NCBI RefSeq assembly: GCF_910592395.1
Contig: NC_088311.1
Coordinates: 15,194,501-15,258,500 of the forward strand
Length of the DNA: 64,000 bases
DNA from: Lineus longissimus
Taxonomy: Eukaryota; Nemertea; Pilidiophora; Heteronemertea; Lineidae
Reading direction: 5' to 3'
In this document: piece by piece, positions 23,654 through 34,786 of the stretch
Numbering within the stretch: the first letter of the stretch is position 1
Layout of the letters: every line of letters starts with the position of its first letter
Notes under the pieces: model-generated
Seen by the model: the letters and a program-made list of their open reading frames with translations, nothing else
What the model was told of the DNA's origin: nothing
Database searches by the model: none
Translations under genes and position numbers: made by a program

Positions 23654-24093
23654 TTCTTGGATTTTACATCCTGGGCTGCAACTGCAGAAAGAGTCGCCTC
23701 ATGGGCTTGACATTTTCTGTAGCATGATGATTGATGGGTAGGGGTCGGAGTGGTGCCCGATCGATTTTGGGCCCGCACCGATATCCAAAATGGCTTCCAG
23801 GTGGCCATCCTTGCTGCTCATTCATTCCAGACTGTAACTACTGAATAAGACAACCGATGGCTTTCAATTCTCTGTAGCATGTGGGAGGGGTGGGAGAGTT
23901 GCCTTAGCAATTTCTGGTCTGATCTGAAATCCAAGATGGCCATGCCCCTGGCTGCCCTTGTTGTAGTTTTCCATTAAAGGGATATACCACCAAGTCATAT
24001 CAATGCAGGGGCTGACTTCAATCATTTCAGTTATTCATACATGCATTGTTTTTCAACAACATTCATAGAACTGTGAAGCTGTGTTCTTTTTAG

Positions 24094-24216
24094 CACCAAA
24101 GAAGCGATGGAGTCGGTCGCGTAACTCATCCAAGTCGCCACAGAACAGTGCAATTACCACCAATGCAACAACTGCTGCTATACCTGTTGAAGATTTAGAT
24201 GACAGCGATATAATAG
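24094..24216 (+). CDS. CENPC: CENP-C internal exon, copy A2 of four
   Basis: Nearly identical to A1: the same 123-bp length, phase 1-1, acceptor and donor. The conserved SRSRNS reading is kept here. It lies in the second unit of the tandem segmental duplication, downstream of Helitron H2. The high identity of exon and intron flanks to A1 shows that the A-B pair was copied together recently. Whether all four copies are spliced into one transcript or used alternatively cannot be told from sequence. Confidence 0.62.
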
Positions 24217-24455
24217 GTAAGAGCTCAGTTGATTCATACGACAAGGGGTCAGTTAAAAGATTATGTTCTTAACAGACGATATGGACTTTTGTGTAGTTTT
24301 CACCATAATGTGAAATTAACTATTTGATTGGCCTTCTCAAGAAAAATTACCTGAAAATGCAAAGTTTCACTGATTTCAATCATTTAAGTTATTCATACAT
24401 TCATTGTTTTTTCAACAACATTCATAGAAATACTGTGAACTTGTGTTCTTTTTAG

Positions 24456-24578
24456 CACCAAAGAAGAAATGGAGTCGGTCGCGTAACTCATTCAAGTCTC
24501 CACAGAACAGTGCTATTACCACCCATGCAACAACTGCTGCTATACCTGTTGAAGATTCAGATGACAGTGATATATTAA
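24456..24578 (+). CDS. CENPC: CENP-C internal exon, copy B2 of four
   Basis: Nearly identical to B1 and 240 bp downstream of A2. In this unit no Helitron separates A from B, so it shows the ancestral spacing. Phase 1 at both ends, with donor AA|GTAAGAG. It encodes PKKKWSRSRNSFKSPQNS, then AAIPVEDSDDSDIL. Its donor base A would join the next exon's GA (47346) to give Arg. Confidence 0.62.
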   Translation, partial: HQRRNGVGRVTHSSLHRTVLLPPMQQLLLYLLKIQMTVIY

Positions 24579-24960
24579 GTAAGAGTTCAGTTAAAATATT
24601 ATATTTTTAAAGACGGTGGTCAACATACACAATTTAATTTGGGTGAAAATCACAATGATTCTACTAGCATCGATTGTCGAGCGCAGGCCTTGTCTTTTAA
24701 GGAGTGCGTTTGCGCGGCACCTGAATTCAGAACGTGGGGCACGAAAAATGCACATCTAGCAATAAACATTGTTCAATTTTTGCGTGCCAAATGATACTAC
24801 GTACGAACGTGGTCCTGCATTTAGTCCCAAATTTCACCAAAGGCAGATCACAGGTGGCGCTTCAATGGGAGAGATGACACCTTGCTAAATGCTGCTGCAT
24901 AAATTACTATTGATTTTTTGTGTGGTTTTCTGTTCATCGAACAAGCTATTCGCATGCAAA

Positions 24961-25101
24961 ATGGCTGGAGACCCGGAGTTTATTGTGATAGGCGGAGAGC
25001 GCTGTAGCTTGCCATGTGCTTTTGTTGACATAATCAGAGAGCATTTTGTTGCATTTGATGGCGTGAAAAAGTGCTCGCCTACCAGACAAGAGATAATTAA
25101 G
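24961..25101 (+). CDS. Short first-exon-like ORF, product unknown
   Basis: An ATG in good context (AAAATGG) opens 47 codons starting MAGDPEF and ending RQEIIK at a consensus donor AAG|GTGAGC in phase 0. The segment is mixed and globular-looking, with two Cys near residues 15-19, unlike the simple repeats around it. About 350 bp upstream is unique to this duplication unit and could hold a promoter. The unit-1 copy is broken by an insertion and a 38-bp deletion, so only this one is intact. It may be the first exon of a nested gene, an exon carried by a transposon, or an unused remnant. I do not recognise the family and no matching second exon was found. Confidence 0.35.
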
Positions 25102-25459
25102 GTGAGCACTTTTTTGCTTACCTGCAAAATTGTAAGGACGAGGACTGCTAGCGGTTCAGTCAGATTCCACTTTTATGCATAACCCACTTTCTTTATGCAA
25201 ATTGCTGGGCATGAAGTGAGCGCGTGATCAGATGATGCTATTTTAAGAATGGCATTCCCTATTTTTGCAATGATTGATCATTAGGTGTGCTGGTAGTATA
25301 AATCGGCGTCCTAACAGATGTGACTGAGCAAAAATCTGTGTTGACCTCATTTGAATTTTCCGCTCTGGTAACACCAAAAGTTGTTGGTTGGATCCCCCTT
25401 CAAGGTGCCAACAGCAAAATTTTGTGATTTAAAAAAACTTCACCTGCATGTTACTTTTT

Positions 25460-26413
25460 AGGAGCTTATACGATTCTGTGGCATTCAGTCGTCATCGTCG
25501 TCCGTCATTAACTTCTGACAAAAGAGTGGCATGTTTCTATACCACATGAATTAGAAGGTTCATACTTAGTGTGTGGGTACCCATAGGCAAGACCTTCTTT
25601 CAAAATTAAAATAAGCACAATTTGACAGCTTGTCTGCCATAGAAATGGCGCTCTTTGAAAACCTATTTTTGGCTATATGTTATGAACGCTGCCAGCTAGA
25701 ATCATGAAATTTTTAACGTGGGTGCACCTCATAAAGTTGCTTGAAAGATAACCCGGGTTTTCGATTTGACCTACCTTTAAAGGTGACAGAGGTCCAAGTA
25801 CGCTGTCAGCATCGCTATGCAAAAGTGGCACCTTTCGTCACCGCTGCTGACTTCAATCGTGTACATATGTACCCCTAGGTCAAATGACCTCAGAGATTAA
25901 ATTTCCATGTGATTTGATTGATGGATTGGCCACCAGGGGCCCAAAACCTGAAACACAAAGTGCTATTTCCCCTAAACTAAAGGATCATTTCCCAATATTT
26001 ATCATAGCTACATCTAGTGAAGATACATGACATAATACCCAGGTTTTTGATATGACATATTTTTCAAGGTCAAAGAGGTCAACTTCGAAAATTTTAACAA
26101 ACATGGCACGTTTTCTTACCAAGACCTAAGTCCTAAATCATTCTAAACTTGTTCAAAGATGCCTCTAGGCAATTCCTACCCAAATGACCAACTATAGTCC
26201 GGATTTGGTTGCAAATGTTGCCACAGGGGGCAAAGTTAAAAAATCGTCAATGAAGTCTAAAGCATCCATCATGTCCAAGTCCATTTTTGCCAACCATTAT
26301 CATCATACCATATGCAGAACTATTGCATGATTGTCTCCTCGACATTTTTCATAACGAGTTCTTCTTGTGGTTCCTCCATGTCGACAGGTGAGCACAATGG
26401 CCCTTGCCATTTC
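25460..26413 (+). mobile_element. R1-d': unit-2 copy of R1-d
   Basis: Closely matches 19854-20823 except that the first bases of the 5' hairpin (GCTCACCTTTCTGG) are missing. Confidence 0.7.
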
Positions 26414-26450
26414 ATTATCTGTTTATTTTCGTCACGTCGTCCATTGTCCG

Positions 26451-27393
26451 CAAGGAGGATACCGCGGTGACGTCACGGCTTTTCCAAGATGGCACTGCAT
26501 ATTGTAAACAAACTCGATCCACGGCCAAGGTAAAATCAAGTCATCAAAAAAGTTAGATTTTTCGCATCAAATCAGAGTTATTGGTACTTTTCTGCTATGA
26601 AATAAGTCTTCAGACAATAACCTATCATTTGAATAATGAAAAGTGCTGTTTTGATGGGAAAAAATAGGGTTTTTTAAACCAAATAGCCGGGCACCGATCT
26701 TCCAAAATTAGCGATGGTTTCAAAACAGTCTCCCAGATATGGGGCAATCTCTTCATTATCATAATGGGATTTGGAGGCATGTTTACAGATTTTACAAGTT
26801 CGAGACCTGTAATACCTAAAACTCGCATAGATCCCCATAGATCCCCTCTATTTGTCGAGTTAGCGCCCCTGTAAGATCATGCATTTTCGGACACTAGAAC
26901 GAAATCTTCCTGCGGATATCGCGGTTTCGGTGATGATTTAAGGAGAAATTGACTGTTCTTAGAGTTGTATGGGACAGAAATGAGTTCATACTTCATGAAT
27001 ACATGAATATATTATGATATGGGCGGGCTTCTAAGTCAAAACAATAACAAACTCAACTGCATCTCTACTGTATATTGCGTAGTGCATTGCGTAGTGTATT
27101 TCGTAGTGTATTTTAGCGGAGACATTATTTCCGCACTTTGGCCACGCCAAACGTCTTTTTTATTCGTGGAAGTTAATCTGCTCTGTAAATTTTATTTTAC
27201 ACAGGAAGAATCCATACTAGGTATTGCAATATTTCATGTCTATTGGTGTTTTGTGTACAGGAGCGCACCAGACAGTGAGACGTGGAGATGTGTTCAGTGC
27301 TGGTGCTGTCAGTAGACTGAATCTGATTGGCCATAGCGATCACAAATATGGGTCGGGATCACGTGATGTGACGTCACCGCAGTATCCTCCTTG
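26451..27393. mobile_element. M2: second copy of the 943-bp inverted-repeat element
   Basis: Same length, termini and interior as M1, with one mismatch in the right repeat (GCAGTATCC). It is flanked by CATTGTCCG on both sides (26442-26450, 27394-27402). The empty site is in unit 1 at 20850 (GTCCATTGTCCGTATCC), which confirms the 9-bp target duplication. Confidence 0.9.
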
Positions 27394-27620
27394 CATTGTC
27401 CGTATCCTGTTTCAAAAACAGTGGCGCGTTTCTTAACCGGTACTACTATTAATTTGAAACTTTGTACATAGGACCCCCTAGGTCAGGTGACCGCGGACAC
27501 TGAATTTCAGTCCAATCTGATTCTTGAGTTGGCTACTAGGGGACCAAAAGTGGGATATCTCTGATCAGTGACTTGTTTGATAAGATTTTTATGGTAGATT
27601 CTCCTAGGAAAGATACATCA

Positions 27621-27888
27621 CAATTTTCAATGTGCGACTGAGATTGACAAAACTACAAAACGCCATGACTTTACTGCTAGTCCATGTCTATCACATCTCT
27701 ATCTGTAGGGTCAAATGGTAAATTCATTCCACATTTCATGACCTTTCCGCTGCTCCACATCTAGATTTCGAAAACCGCAATAATCTATTTTGAGTGGCTG
27801 GTGGGCAATCCCCAGGATTTCCTCGCAGATGACGTCAGATGCTGCTTTTTGTTGCACACTCCCTCTCCAGTCTTCTCTGATAATTTTT
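27621..27888 (+). other. Intron, no feature seen
   Basis: Sequence after the duplication breakpoint, with no repeat match or coding frame found. Confidence 0.4.
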
Positions 27889-29692
27889 GGCTCACCAGTA
27901 CGGCGAGTCTATACAACATCGCAGTGTCCGTCATCCGGCGTAGTATAGTATCCTATTTCAAAATCAGTAGCACGTTTCTTAACCGCTATGGTTATGGACT
28001 CAAAACTTTGTATGCATGACCCCCTAGGTCAGATGACCTTTGACACTGACTTGGCCACCAGGGGGCCAGAGGTGGAAATCTTAAAAGTGTGATATCTATA
28101 TAATAATACTGGAAGGGGGACGAATAAACTCACACTTGCCGATGTTGTTTTGCCTCGAAATTCGGCATGGTTGTTTGGAATATACTCTCCTGATGCAACG
28201 TATAGTTCAAATCGCTAATCATACATGAAAAGTATTAAAATTTAAAGATTTTATATAGATTTTTCCCGTCTCAGTCTTACTCCGACCGCCATGTTTTCGC
28301 AGCAAGTGTCAGTAAATTTTTGAAGATCGACCATTTTGCAACTTCTTTTTAAGCCCTCGATTCGACTATACGATTCGACATGCATTTTTAAACTTGCTTC
28401 CTCGGCACCATTTGTCAAAGTCAGCGGCCAATTTATTCTTGCATTTGTCAGGAAAACGCAAGAACTCACTTGCTAAAGCACTCATTTGCGATTTCGCTTG
28501 AAGTTTCTCTACGCGTTGCTAATGACGTCATCACAGAGAGAATCACACCGTTCGTGCGAATTTGCGAGATTGTCCAAGTTGAATTTGTCGACTGCATGTT
28601 GAGCAAGGCGAGTGCAATTTTGTCGTTCTAAAAAGGAAATTTCCCACAAATAATGACTGCATGCCGGAATATCTGATCGACCCACCGCCGCGCCGACAAG
28701 TTGAGTCGCGACGGCGCGATGTAGGCCTAGCATACCGCCTGGCCCAATAGATCGCGCGCCCTACACCACCAATGCCAACGGCCAAGCACCAATCCATCAG
28801 CAATGATCAGCGTGTCAATGTCATTGTCAACCAACGCCAGTCGCCCAGCAACTTACATGTACAAAGGTTGCACTCATCTACGTTCGTATGTTCGTTCAGT
28901 GATATTATCCGGAAATAGGTAGGCCTAGCCGAGGGTGGTGGTAGGCTGGGTCCTATCATAATCATAACTCACACAACGTAGTGAGTGTAATGGTTACGTG
29001 TACGTATAAAGTGTAAACAAAATTCATATATCCATCATGTCCATCGAATCTGAAAAAATTTGTGCAGACCCATGACGGTTCCGGTTCCAGTACAGTTTGT
29101 TGCATTCCATACGGGCCGCGCTTGCCGATCCTGCTTTCACGACGCACCGCAACCACAGTTACCATGATTCCCATTGTTTCCTTCCTCGTGACGCAATTAT
29201 TTCATGACGTCATGAGCCATTGACCATTCACGCAAGTAGATTGATACACACCGGCGCCACTGAAGTGCGGGTGTGGGACATCATGATTTTAAAACTCGTC
29301 TGCTAGGACATATGTACAGGACAACGTCGGCGGAGACAGATGTGACATTTTATTGCAGACCAAAGCAAACGTCCTCTTCTTCTCGATTTACGTACTTTAC
29401 TTCAAAAAAGTCAGTTTTAACACTACTGCACAATTATAGAGTGGTCTTAAAGTTCCATTTGGATAGAGATTTGACGGACTGATTTGGAAATTCATTCCAA
29501 CCATGCAACTGTTTCAGAAATGAGTAAAAGCTCCTGGGTGTCATGACATGCATGATGTGTCTTGCCTCTGCATTTTTGTACTCAGACATGTCAGAGGGTT
29601 TTCAACTTTCATATCATTGAAGAAATAATTCATTCCAATGGTATATCATTCTAAAATACCTTGGTACCATAAAGTCAACTTTTAAATGGAAA

Positions 29693-29941
29693 ATGCATAA
29701 GCCTCGTTCTGAGAGTGGAGTGTTTTGGACACGCAACCAAGATGCTCTACCAAAGTTCCCTCGGGTTGCACTAAAATGTGGAAACCATGCACACAGCTCA
29801 CTTCAGAAGTTTGAGGCTCTCAAAACACTGCTTCAAACACAAATCAGCCAAGGAAGCATCAACCACCCTAAGTTTTTTAATGAGCACTACACATATTTGC
29901 TGAGAAAAACGCTCCAAATAGCCCATTTGCGCGGATTTTAG
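29693..29941 (+). other. Unrecognised 82-codon ORF within H5
   Basis: Starts MHKPRSESGVFWTRNQ and ends on a stop at 29941. It lies in the extra block of H5, between two copies of a CGTCTGCTAGGACATA-containing sequence (29298 and 30409). It could be a captured host exon or chance. No family recognised. Confidence 0.15.
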
Positions 29942-30112
29942 CATCACTTGAGCGAGCCGATGCGGACTTCCTATGCACGCTGCCGTAACATAATGTAAAC
30001 AACGGCGCTACCGGCGCTCCGGGCAGGCGATGGATGGAATTTGCCAAATTCGCACATATTCAAGTTATTTTCGTGGCCTATCTTTTTAAGTTTGAGGTAT
30101 TTTAGAATAGAA

Positions 30113-30380
30113 ATTGAACCCTCGGCTTCGGACCTTGGTTGAGTTACCAAGACACTCGAGGGTGGAGCTAAAATTTCGTCCAAACCCTCGCCTATCGGCT
30201 CGGGTTTGGACTGTATTTTAGCTCCACCCTCGAGTGTCTTGGTAAATCGGCTCGGGTTTGGACTGTATTTTAGCTCCACCCTCGAGTGTCTTGGTAAATC
30301 GGCTCGGGTTTGGACTGTATTTTAGCTCCACCCTCGAGTGTCTTGGTAACTCAACCAAGGTCCTCCGCCTCGGGTTCAAT
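30113..30380. repeat. FB2: inverted repeat with three 52-bp direct repeats
   Basis: Arms of 62 bp at 30113-30174 and 30319-30380 are near-perfect reverse complements (ATTGAACCCTCGGCTTCGG on the left). Between them a 52-bp unit starting TCGGCTCGGGTTTGG repeats three times from 30195 and itself contains the arm end. It can fold into a strong hairpin. Likely a small foldback element inside H5. Confidence 0.75.
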
Positions 30381-32089
30381 TCCTTAAATCACATCATTTA
30401 TTTAAAAATCGTCTGCTAGGACATACAGGACAACGTCGGTGGAGACAGTTGTGACATTTCAATTTTCATTGCATAGAGATTTGACGGACTGATTTGGCAA
30501 TTCATTCCAACCATGCAACTGTTTCAGAAATGAGAAAAAGCTCCTGGGTGTCATGACATGCATTCAATTATTATTTCACCACAAAGAGCTGCTTCTTTCA
30601 GCAGATATGAGACATGCTACCGGGGCGGGGACTATTTCTTTATGGGGCCTTATTGTTCAGCGTCTCCAAGGAATTCTATTTTTAGAGTCCAATGGGGGGG
30701 GGGCCTTCCCCCCAATGTACTGACTAAAACCTGTCACTTTCAGAGAACGGGGAGTGGGTTTGGGGGACTCATCCCCCAATGTACTGGCTATATATGTCAG
30801 AAGGACGGGGGTTTGGGGCTCCCCCATGTCAAACAGTTGTGTGAGTTCACTAGAGATTGCTCTTTACATATTATTCATAGGCCTAGCCGAGGGTGGTGGT
30901 AGCCGGCTGGGTCCTATCATGCAAAAGACAAAAGTCAATAAAGAAATAAATGCGTGTCCGGCAACGCCCCCACACCTGGCCTTTTGGGTGACTCCAGAAA
31001 CTACCGGGCCGATTTCTTAAAAGTTTGGTTTTTATATTTCAGTAACCATGGTTACGATAAAGGGGCCATTTTGCGTACTCTAATACATTAATTTGCTGTA
31101 CATTACTTTGTATCACCTATGCGTACACGGGGGGGGGGGGGGGGGGGGGTCACCTATGCGTACACGGGGGGGGGGAGGGGGTATCTAACAAATTGGAAAA
31201 ATGTGTGTACATACTGAACGGATGACAAACAAAACACGGTCAGTGGCACAACCTATGATAATATAGGCCTGCCTTTCAACTCTAGCTACCACCCGAATTA
31301 TGCCCACTACACGGGCTATGCTAGTCTCACTTAATAGTGATGAATTGTTTGTGATGAAAATTTTATGGTAGGTACTCTAAGCAAGGATATATTATACGTG
31401 TTTTCGATTTGACCTACTTTTCAAGGTCACAGAGGTCAAATGGCGTAAATTGGTCGTTTGAGTGTAACTGACACGTTTCTTAACCACTAAAGCTATGAAC
31501 TTGAGACTTTGTACAAAGGACCCCCTAGGTCAGGTGACCTCTGACCCTGAATTTCAGTCTGGTCTGGTTCTCGACTTGGCCACCAGGGGGCCAAGAGTGA
31601 AAACCTAGAGAGTGTGATATCTCGCTTATTAGTGATTCGTTTTAATGACATTTTTGTGGGAGGTTCTCTTAGCAAGGATACATCACATATCATATGAGTT
31701 TTTGATTTGACCTGCTTTTCAAGGTCACAGAGTTCAAATGGCGTAAATTGGTCGTTTGAGTGTAACTATGGCTCGTTTTTTAACCACTGAGGCTATTAGT
31801 ATGAATTTGAAATTTGGTACACATGACTCCCTATGTCATGTTACCTCGGACACCGAATTTCGATCTGATCTTGTACTCAACTTGGCCACCAGGAGGCCAA
31901 AACTAAAATAGGTAAAAAGTGCAATATCTCGTTTATTATGCCCCAGCTCAACAAAGTTGAGATGGGGGCATTATGTTCTTGGCTGGTTTTCGCGTCCGCG
32001 TCCGCACTCTATTCCGCTCTTTAACTCAGGAACCGCTTGTCCGGTAGACTTGAAATTGTTATGGTCTGAAGGCCTAGGGTCTCGAAGGT

Positions 32090-32460
32090 TCCCTATTGAT
32101 TTTGGGCCAAAGCCCAAATCCAAGATGGCCGCCAGGCCACCATATTGTTTTTTTGCATTCCGCCGCCTAACTATAGAACTGAGTGTGTGATAAACCTGAA
32201 ACTTCTGTGGTGTGATGCTCTAGTGTAGGGGAGGTGCCCTATCGATTCTGGGCCCGAACTAAAATCCATCATGGCCGCTAGGCGGCCATCTTTGTTTTTC
32301 GCATTCTGCCCCATAACTTGAGAACCGAGTGAGTGATAAACCTGAAACTTCTGTGGTGTGATGTTCTAGTGAAGGGGAGGTGCCCTATTGATTTTGGGCC
32401 CGACCCAAAATCCAAGATGGCCGCCAGGACACAAACTTGATTTTTGCATTCCGCCCTATA
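32090..32460 (+). repeat. Tandem repeat, about 150-bp unit, in R3
   Basis: Three units each with TCCAAGATGGCCGCCAGG or a close variant, GCATTCCGCC, and AAACCTGAAACTTCTGTGG with TTTTGGGCCCGA. CCAAGATGGC resembles a YY1-type core. Confidence 0.6.
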
Positions 32461-32466
32461 ACAGTT

Positions 32467-32722
32467 TAACCCGAGAACCATTCCATCTCCATTGCATACT
32501 GTGATCGGCGGAGATTTCAACTACAACCTACTCAAAGAACGTCTTCAAATGCCGGAACACCCCCTCCATTCATTTCAACAACTCATGAAGGAACCTACAA
32601 CACTCAACTGCACACTGTTAGATCACATCTATATCAAGTCGCATCCTGATGAAATACATGCAGGAGTGTGCAGAACATACTACAGCTACCACAACCCAGT
32701 CTACTATACGTTCAATCAGTAA
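32467..32722 (+). pseudogene. Endonuclease/exonuclease/phosphatase (EEP) C-terminal fragment
   Basis: An 85-codon reading contains the GGDFNYNLL metal-site motif, a LLDHIYIKS strand and the final YYSYHNPVYY motif. In active EEP enzymes the last motif is S-D-H; here Asp is Tyr, so the fragment would be inactive. EEP domains occur in LINE proteins and at the end of Helentron Rep/helicase proteins. Its place inside R3, whose ends look Helentron-like, favours the second. No N-terminal EEP half or helicase is present. Confidence 0.65.
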
Positions 32723-32734
32723 TAGAGTGGCCAC

Positions 32735-33190
32735 TCGGCATCCCTTGGAAGCAACTCCTCCACTTCTACCACTGCCTCCACAGCTGCTACCAGAACACCA
32801 GCTACGATACCCATCCAATTGATGTACCTCAGCCCAACACACCAACCCGCAAATTCGGCTTCTTCCATATAAAGCAATGGCGGACGAATGCCCAAGAGCT
32901 GTAACAAGCAAACCGTTTCCACTATGACGATTGCCTTGATCCACAGCTGCTCTCCGAACACCGATTACGATGCCAATCACCGCTTTAAGGCTGATTACTC
33001 CACCAAGGACACTTCTTTCCACTGTAACCACCTCCAGAGCTGCTCTCAGAACACCAATTACAGTGCTCATAAGCAGTCCTTTCATGGCTGATTACTGCAA
33101 CAAGGATACGGTTTTCACCATGACCACTGTCTCCAAAGGTACTCTCCAAACCCAACTTACGATGCCAATCATCAGTTTTCTTTCATGACT
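32735..33190 (+). repeat. Degenerate tandem repeat, about 90-100-bp units
   Basis: Recurrent AGCTGCTCTC-GAACACC-ATTACGATGCCAAT and CTGATTACT-CACCAAGGA blocks follow the EEP fragment within R3. Unknown origin. Confidence 0.4.
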
Positions 33191-33717
33191 GGTTGATGAA
33201 AATTTGTCACACTACATACCGAATTTATGCGCATTTTAGCACATGCGCTTATAAACAAAAATCGCTTATTTTAGGGTATATTTTCAGCCTTCACTTTGCC
33301 CGATCATAAACGCATGTGCTAATATTTTTTGGAGACATCATCGTCACTGCATCGAAGGGAGGCTGCATGACTTCTAATAACATGCTGGAAGAATACGTGA
33401 ACAAACTGTCACAGTCCCGTGCTGCATGCTTCCATGTTTAACCCCGCTAGTACTCTAGCATGTTAACTCTGAATACTGCGCACTGCAACATGAAAGACGA
33501 AGAGAAAGACACTTTTAAGCAGCAAAACACACAACTGCTGTTCATTCCAGGTGGAATGACCCCTCTCCTGCCACCAATCAACACGCACATCAAGAACATT
33601 TTTGTTCAATTATTAGCGCACTGCGCTTAAACTGCGCTTATAATTGAATTTAACTGCCCCCTTTATTAGCGCGTGCATTGCGCTAAAATGCGCATAAATA
33701 CAGCAAGCAGATTACTA

Positions 33718-34786
33718 CAGTGGAACCCCGGTAACACGACCACTCATGGGACCGTGGTCGGAGTGGTCGTGTTACCGGGGTGGTCGTGTTAGCGAGGTTG
33801 GGAATCCCCAGACGAAATAGATGATTATTTTTCCCGCCAAAATTGCCGACTGCATGGCGTGTTTACGCTGTACTACCATAGCAACGCTGCCTGATTGAGA
33901 TGATGCACGCTCCAAAGTTTTGTTATCATGCCTCGCAAGAACAGTTCGTCGATAAAATTACATGTTACATTCTCAGAATGAGTTAGAAAAGGTAATTTTG
34001 TAACTCATTTTATCCACAAAGTTTCATTATCTGCCCGACGTTACGCATTTGCGGGCAATTTGGTGAATCATCCTCCATGTACCCGACTGTTTGTGACGAT
34101 TGAAGTAAACTTGTCGTATGATTCCACGTGAATGATGAGTTGAGTAATGCTACAGTTTTAATCAAATCTATTTTCAGTCAAAATATTTAAAGAAATATAA
34201 AATGATACTGTAGTAAATCAACCAAGTTATCCATATCATAAAACATTCAAACGTCTCGCAAGCTTGTTATTGTCATAAGTGTGGTCTTCAAACTACCCGC
34301 CGTTTATTATAAGTTCATATGCAAATCACGCAAATCACATGATATTGCTGCTGCTGAGTGCGCATGTCTGGTACTGAACTGGCTCAGTAATGAAAACAAA
34401 CCATGAAAACGTTAGAAAAGGAAAGTTTATTTATTCATTTACACTTATACAATTGATCATACCTGCAAAATCACATTGTATTTTTTGTTTTCATATGTAT
34501 TCCCATGGCCATTGTCCCCGTCTCAACAAAGCTTGGCAGCGAGGTGCTAATTACTATGCCGCGGTCGCGACCGATTACGGCAATTAGGCCTGGTGGTCGG
34601 GTTAGCGGGGTTGATTTTCAGTTTGGGACCGGCCAAGCCAGTGGTCGCGGTCGGGGTACCGGGTGGTCGTCTTAGCGGGGGTCTCTTAATGGTAATTAGA
34701 GAGGAAACCATTCGGGACCGGAGAATCGTGGTTGCGTTAGCGGGGTGGTCGCGTTACCGGGGTGGTCGCCAACCGGGGTTCCACTG
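33718..34786. mobile_element. ISL2EU-like non-autonomous DNA transposon
   Basis: Inverted termini CAGTGGAACCCCGGTAAC and CCGGGGTTCCACTG are flanked by TA on each side. Subterminal repeats of GTGGTCGTGTTACCGGGG occur at both ends in opposite orientation. 1069 bp, with no transposase seen. It lies inside R3. Confidence 0.65.

Larger units (their letters stand above)
21081..27620 (+). repeat. Tandem segmental duplication, unit 2
   Basis: Second copy of the 3.7-kb core with exons A2 and B2 and the intact MAGDPEF ORF. Private insertions are H2 (21759-23653) and M2 (26451-27393). It ends inside an R1 monomer near 27620, where similarity to 21075 stops. Confidence 0.8.
28095..31324 (+). mobile_element. 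H5: 3.2-kb non-autonomous Helitron
   Basis: GTGATA|TCTATATAATAATACTGG opens it and GGGCTATGCTAG|TCTCACTT closes it. The R1 monomer reads across as GATATCTC once it is removed, proving the A|T insertion. A 3' hairpin GCCCACTACACGGGC sits before CTAG. Compared with H2 it has an extra block of about 1.9 kb (about 28966-30876), itself beginning AACTCACACAAC and holding GTTGTGTGAGTT near its end. No Rep/helicase coding. Confidence 0.9.

Noticed and set aside
32618-33085. 155-codon minus-strand ORF
   Set aside because: Runs antisense through the EEP fragment and a tandem repeat; Gly/Val-rich low complexity.
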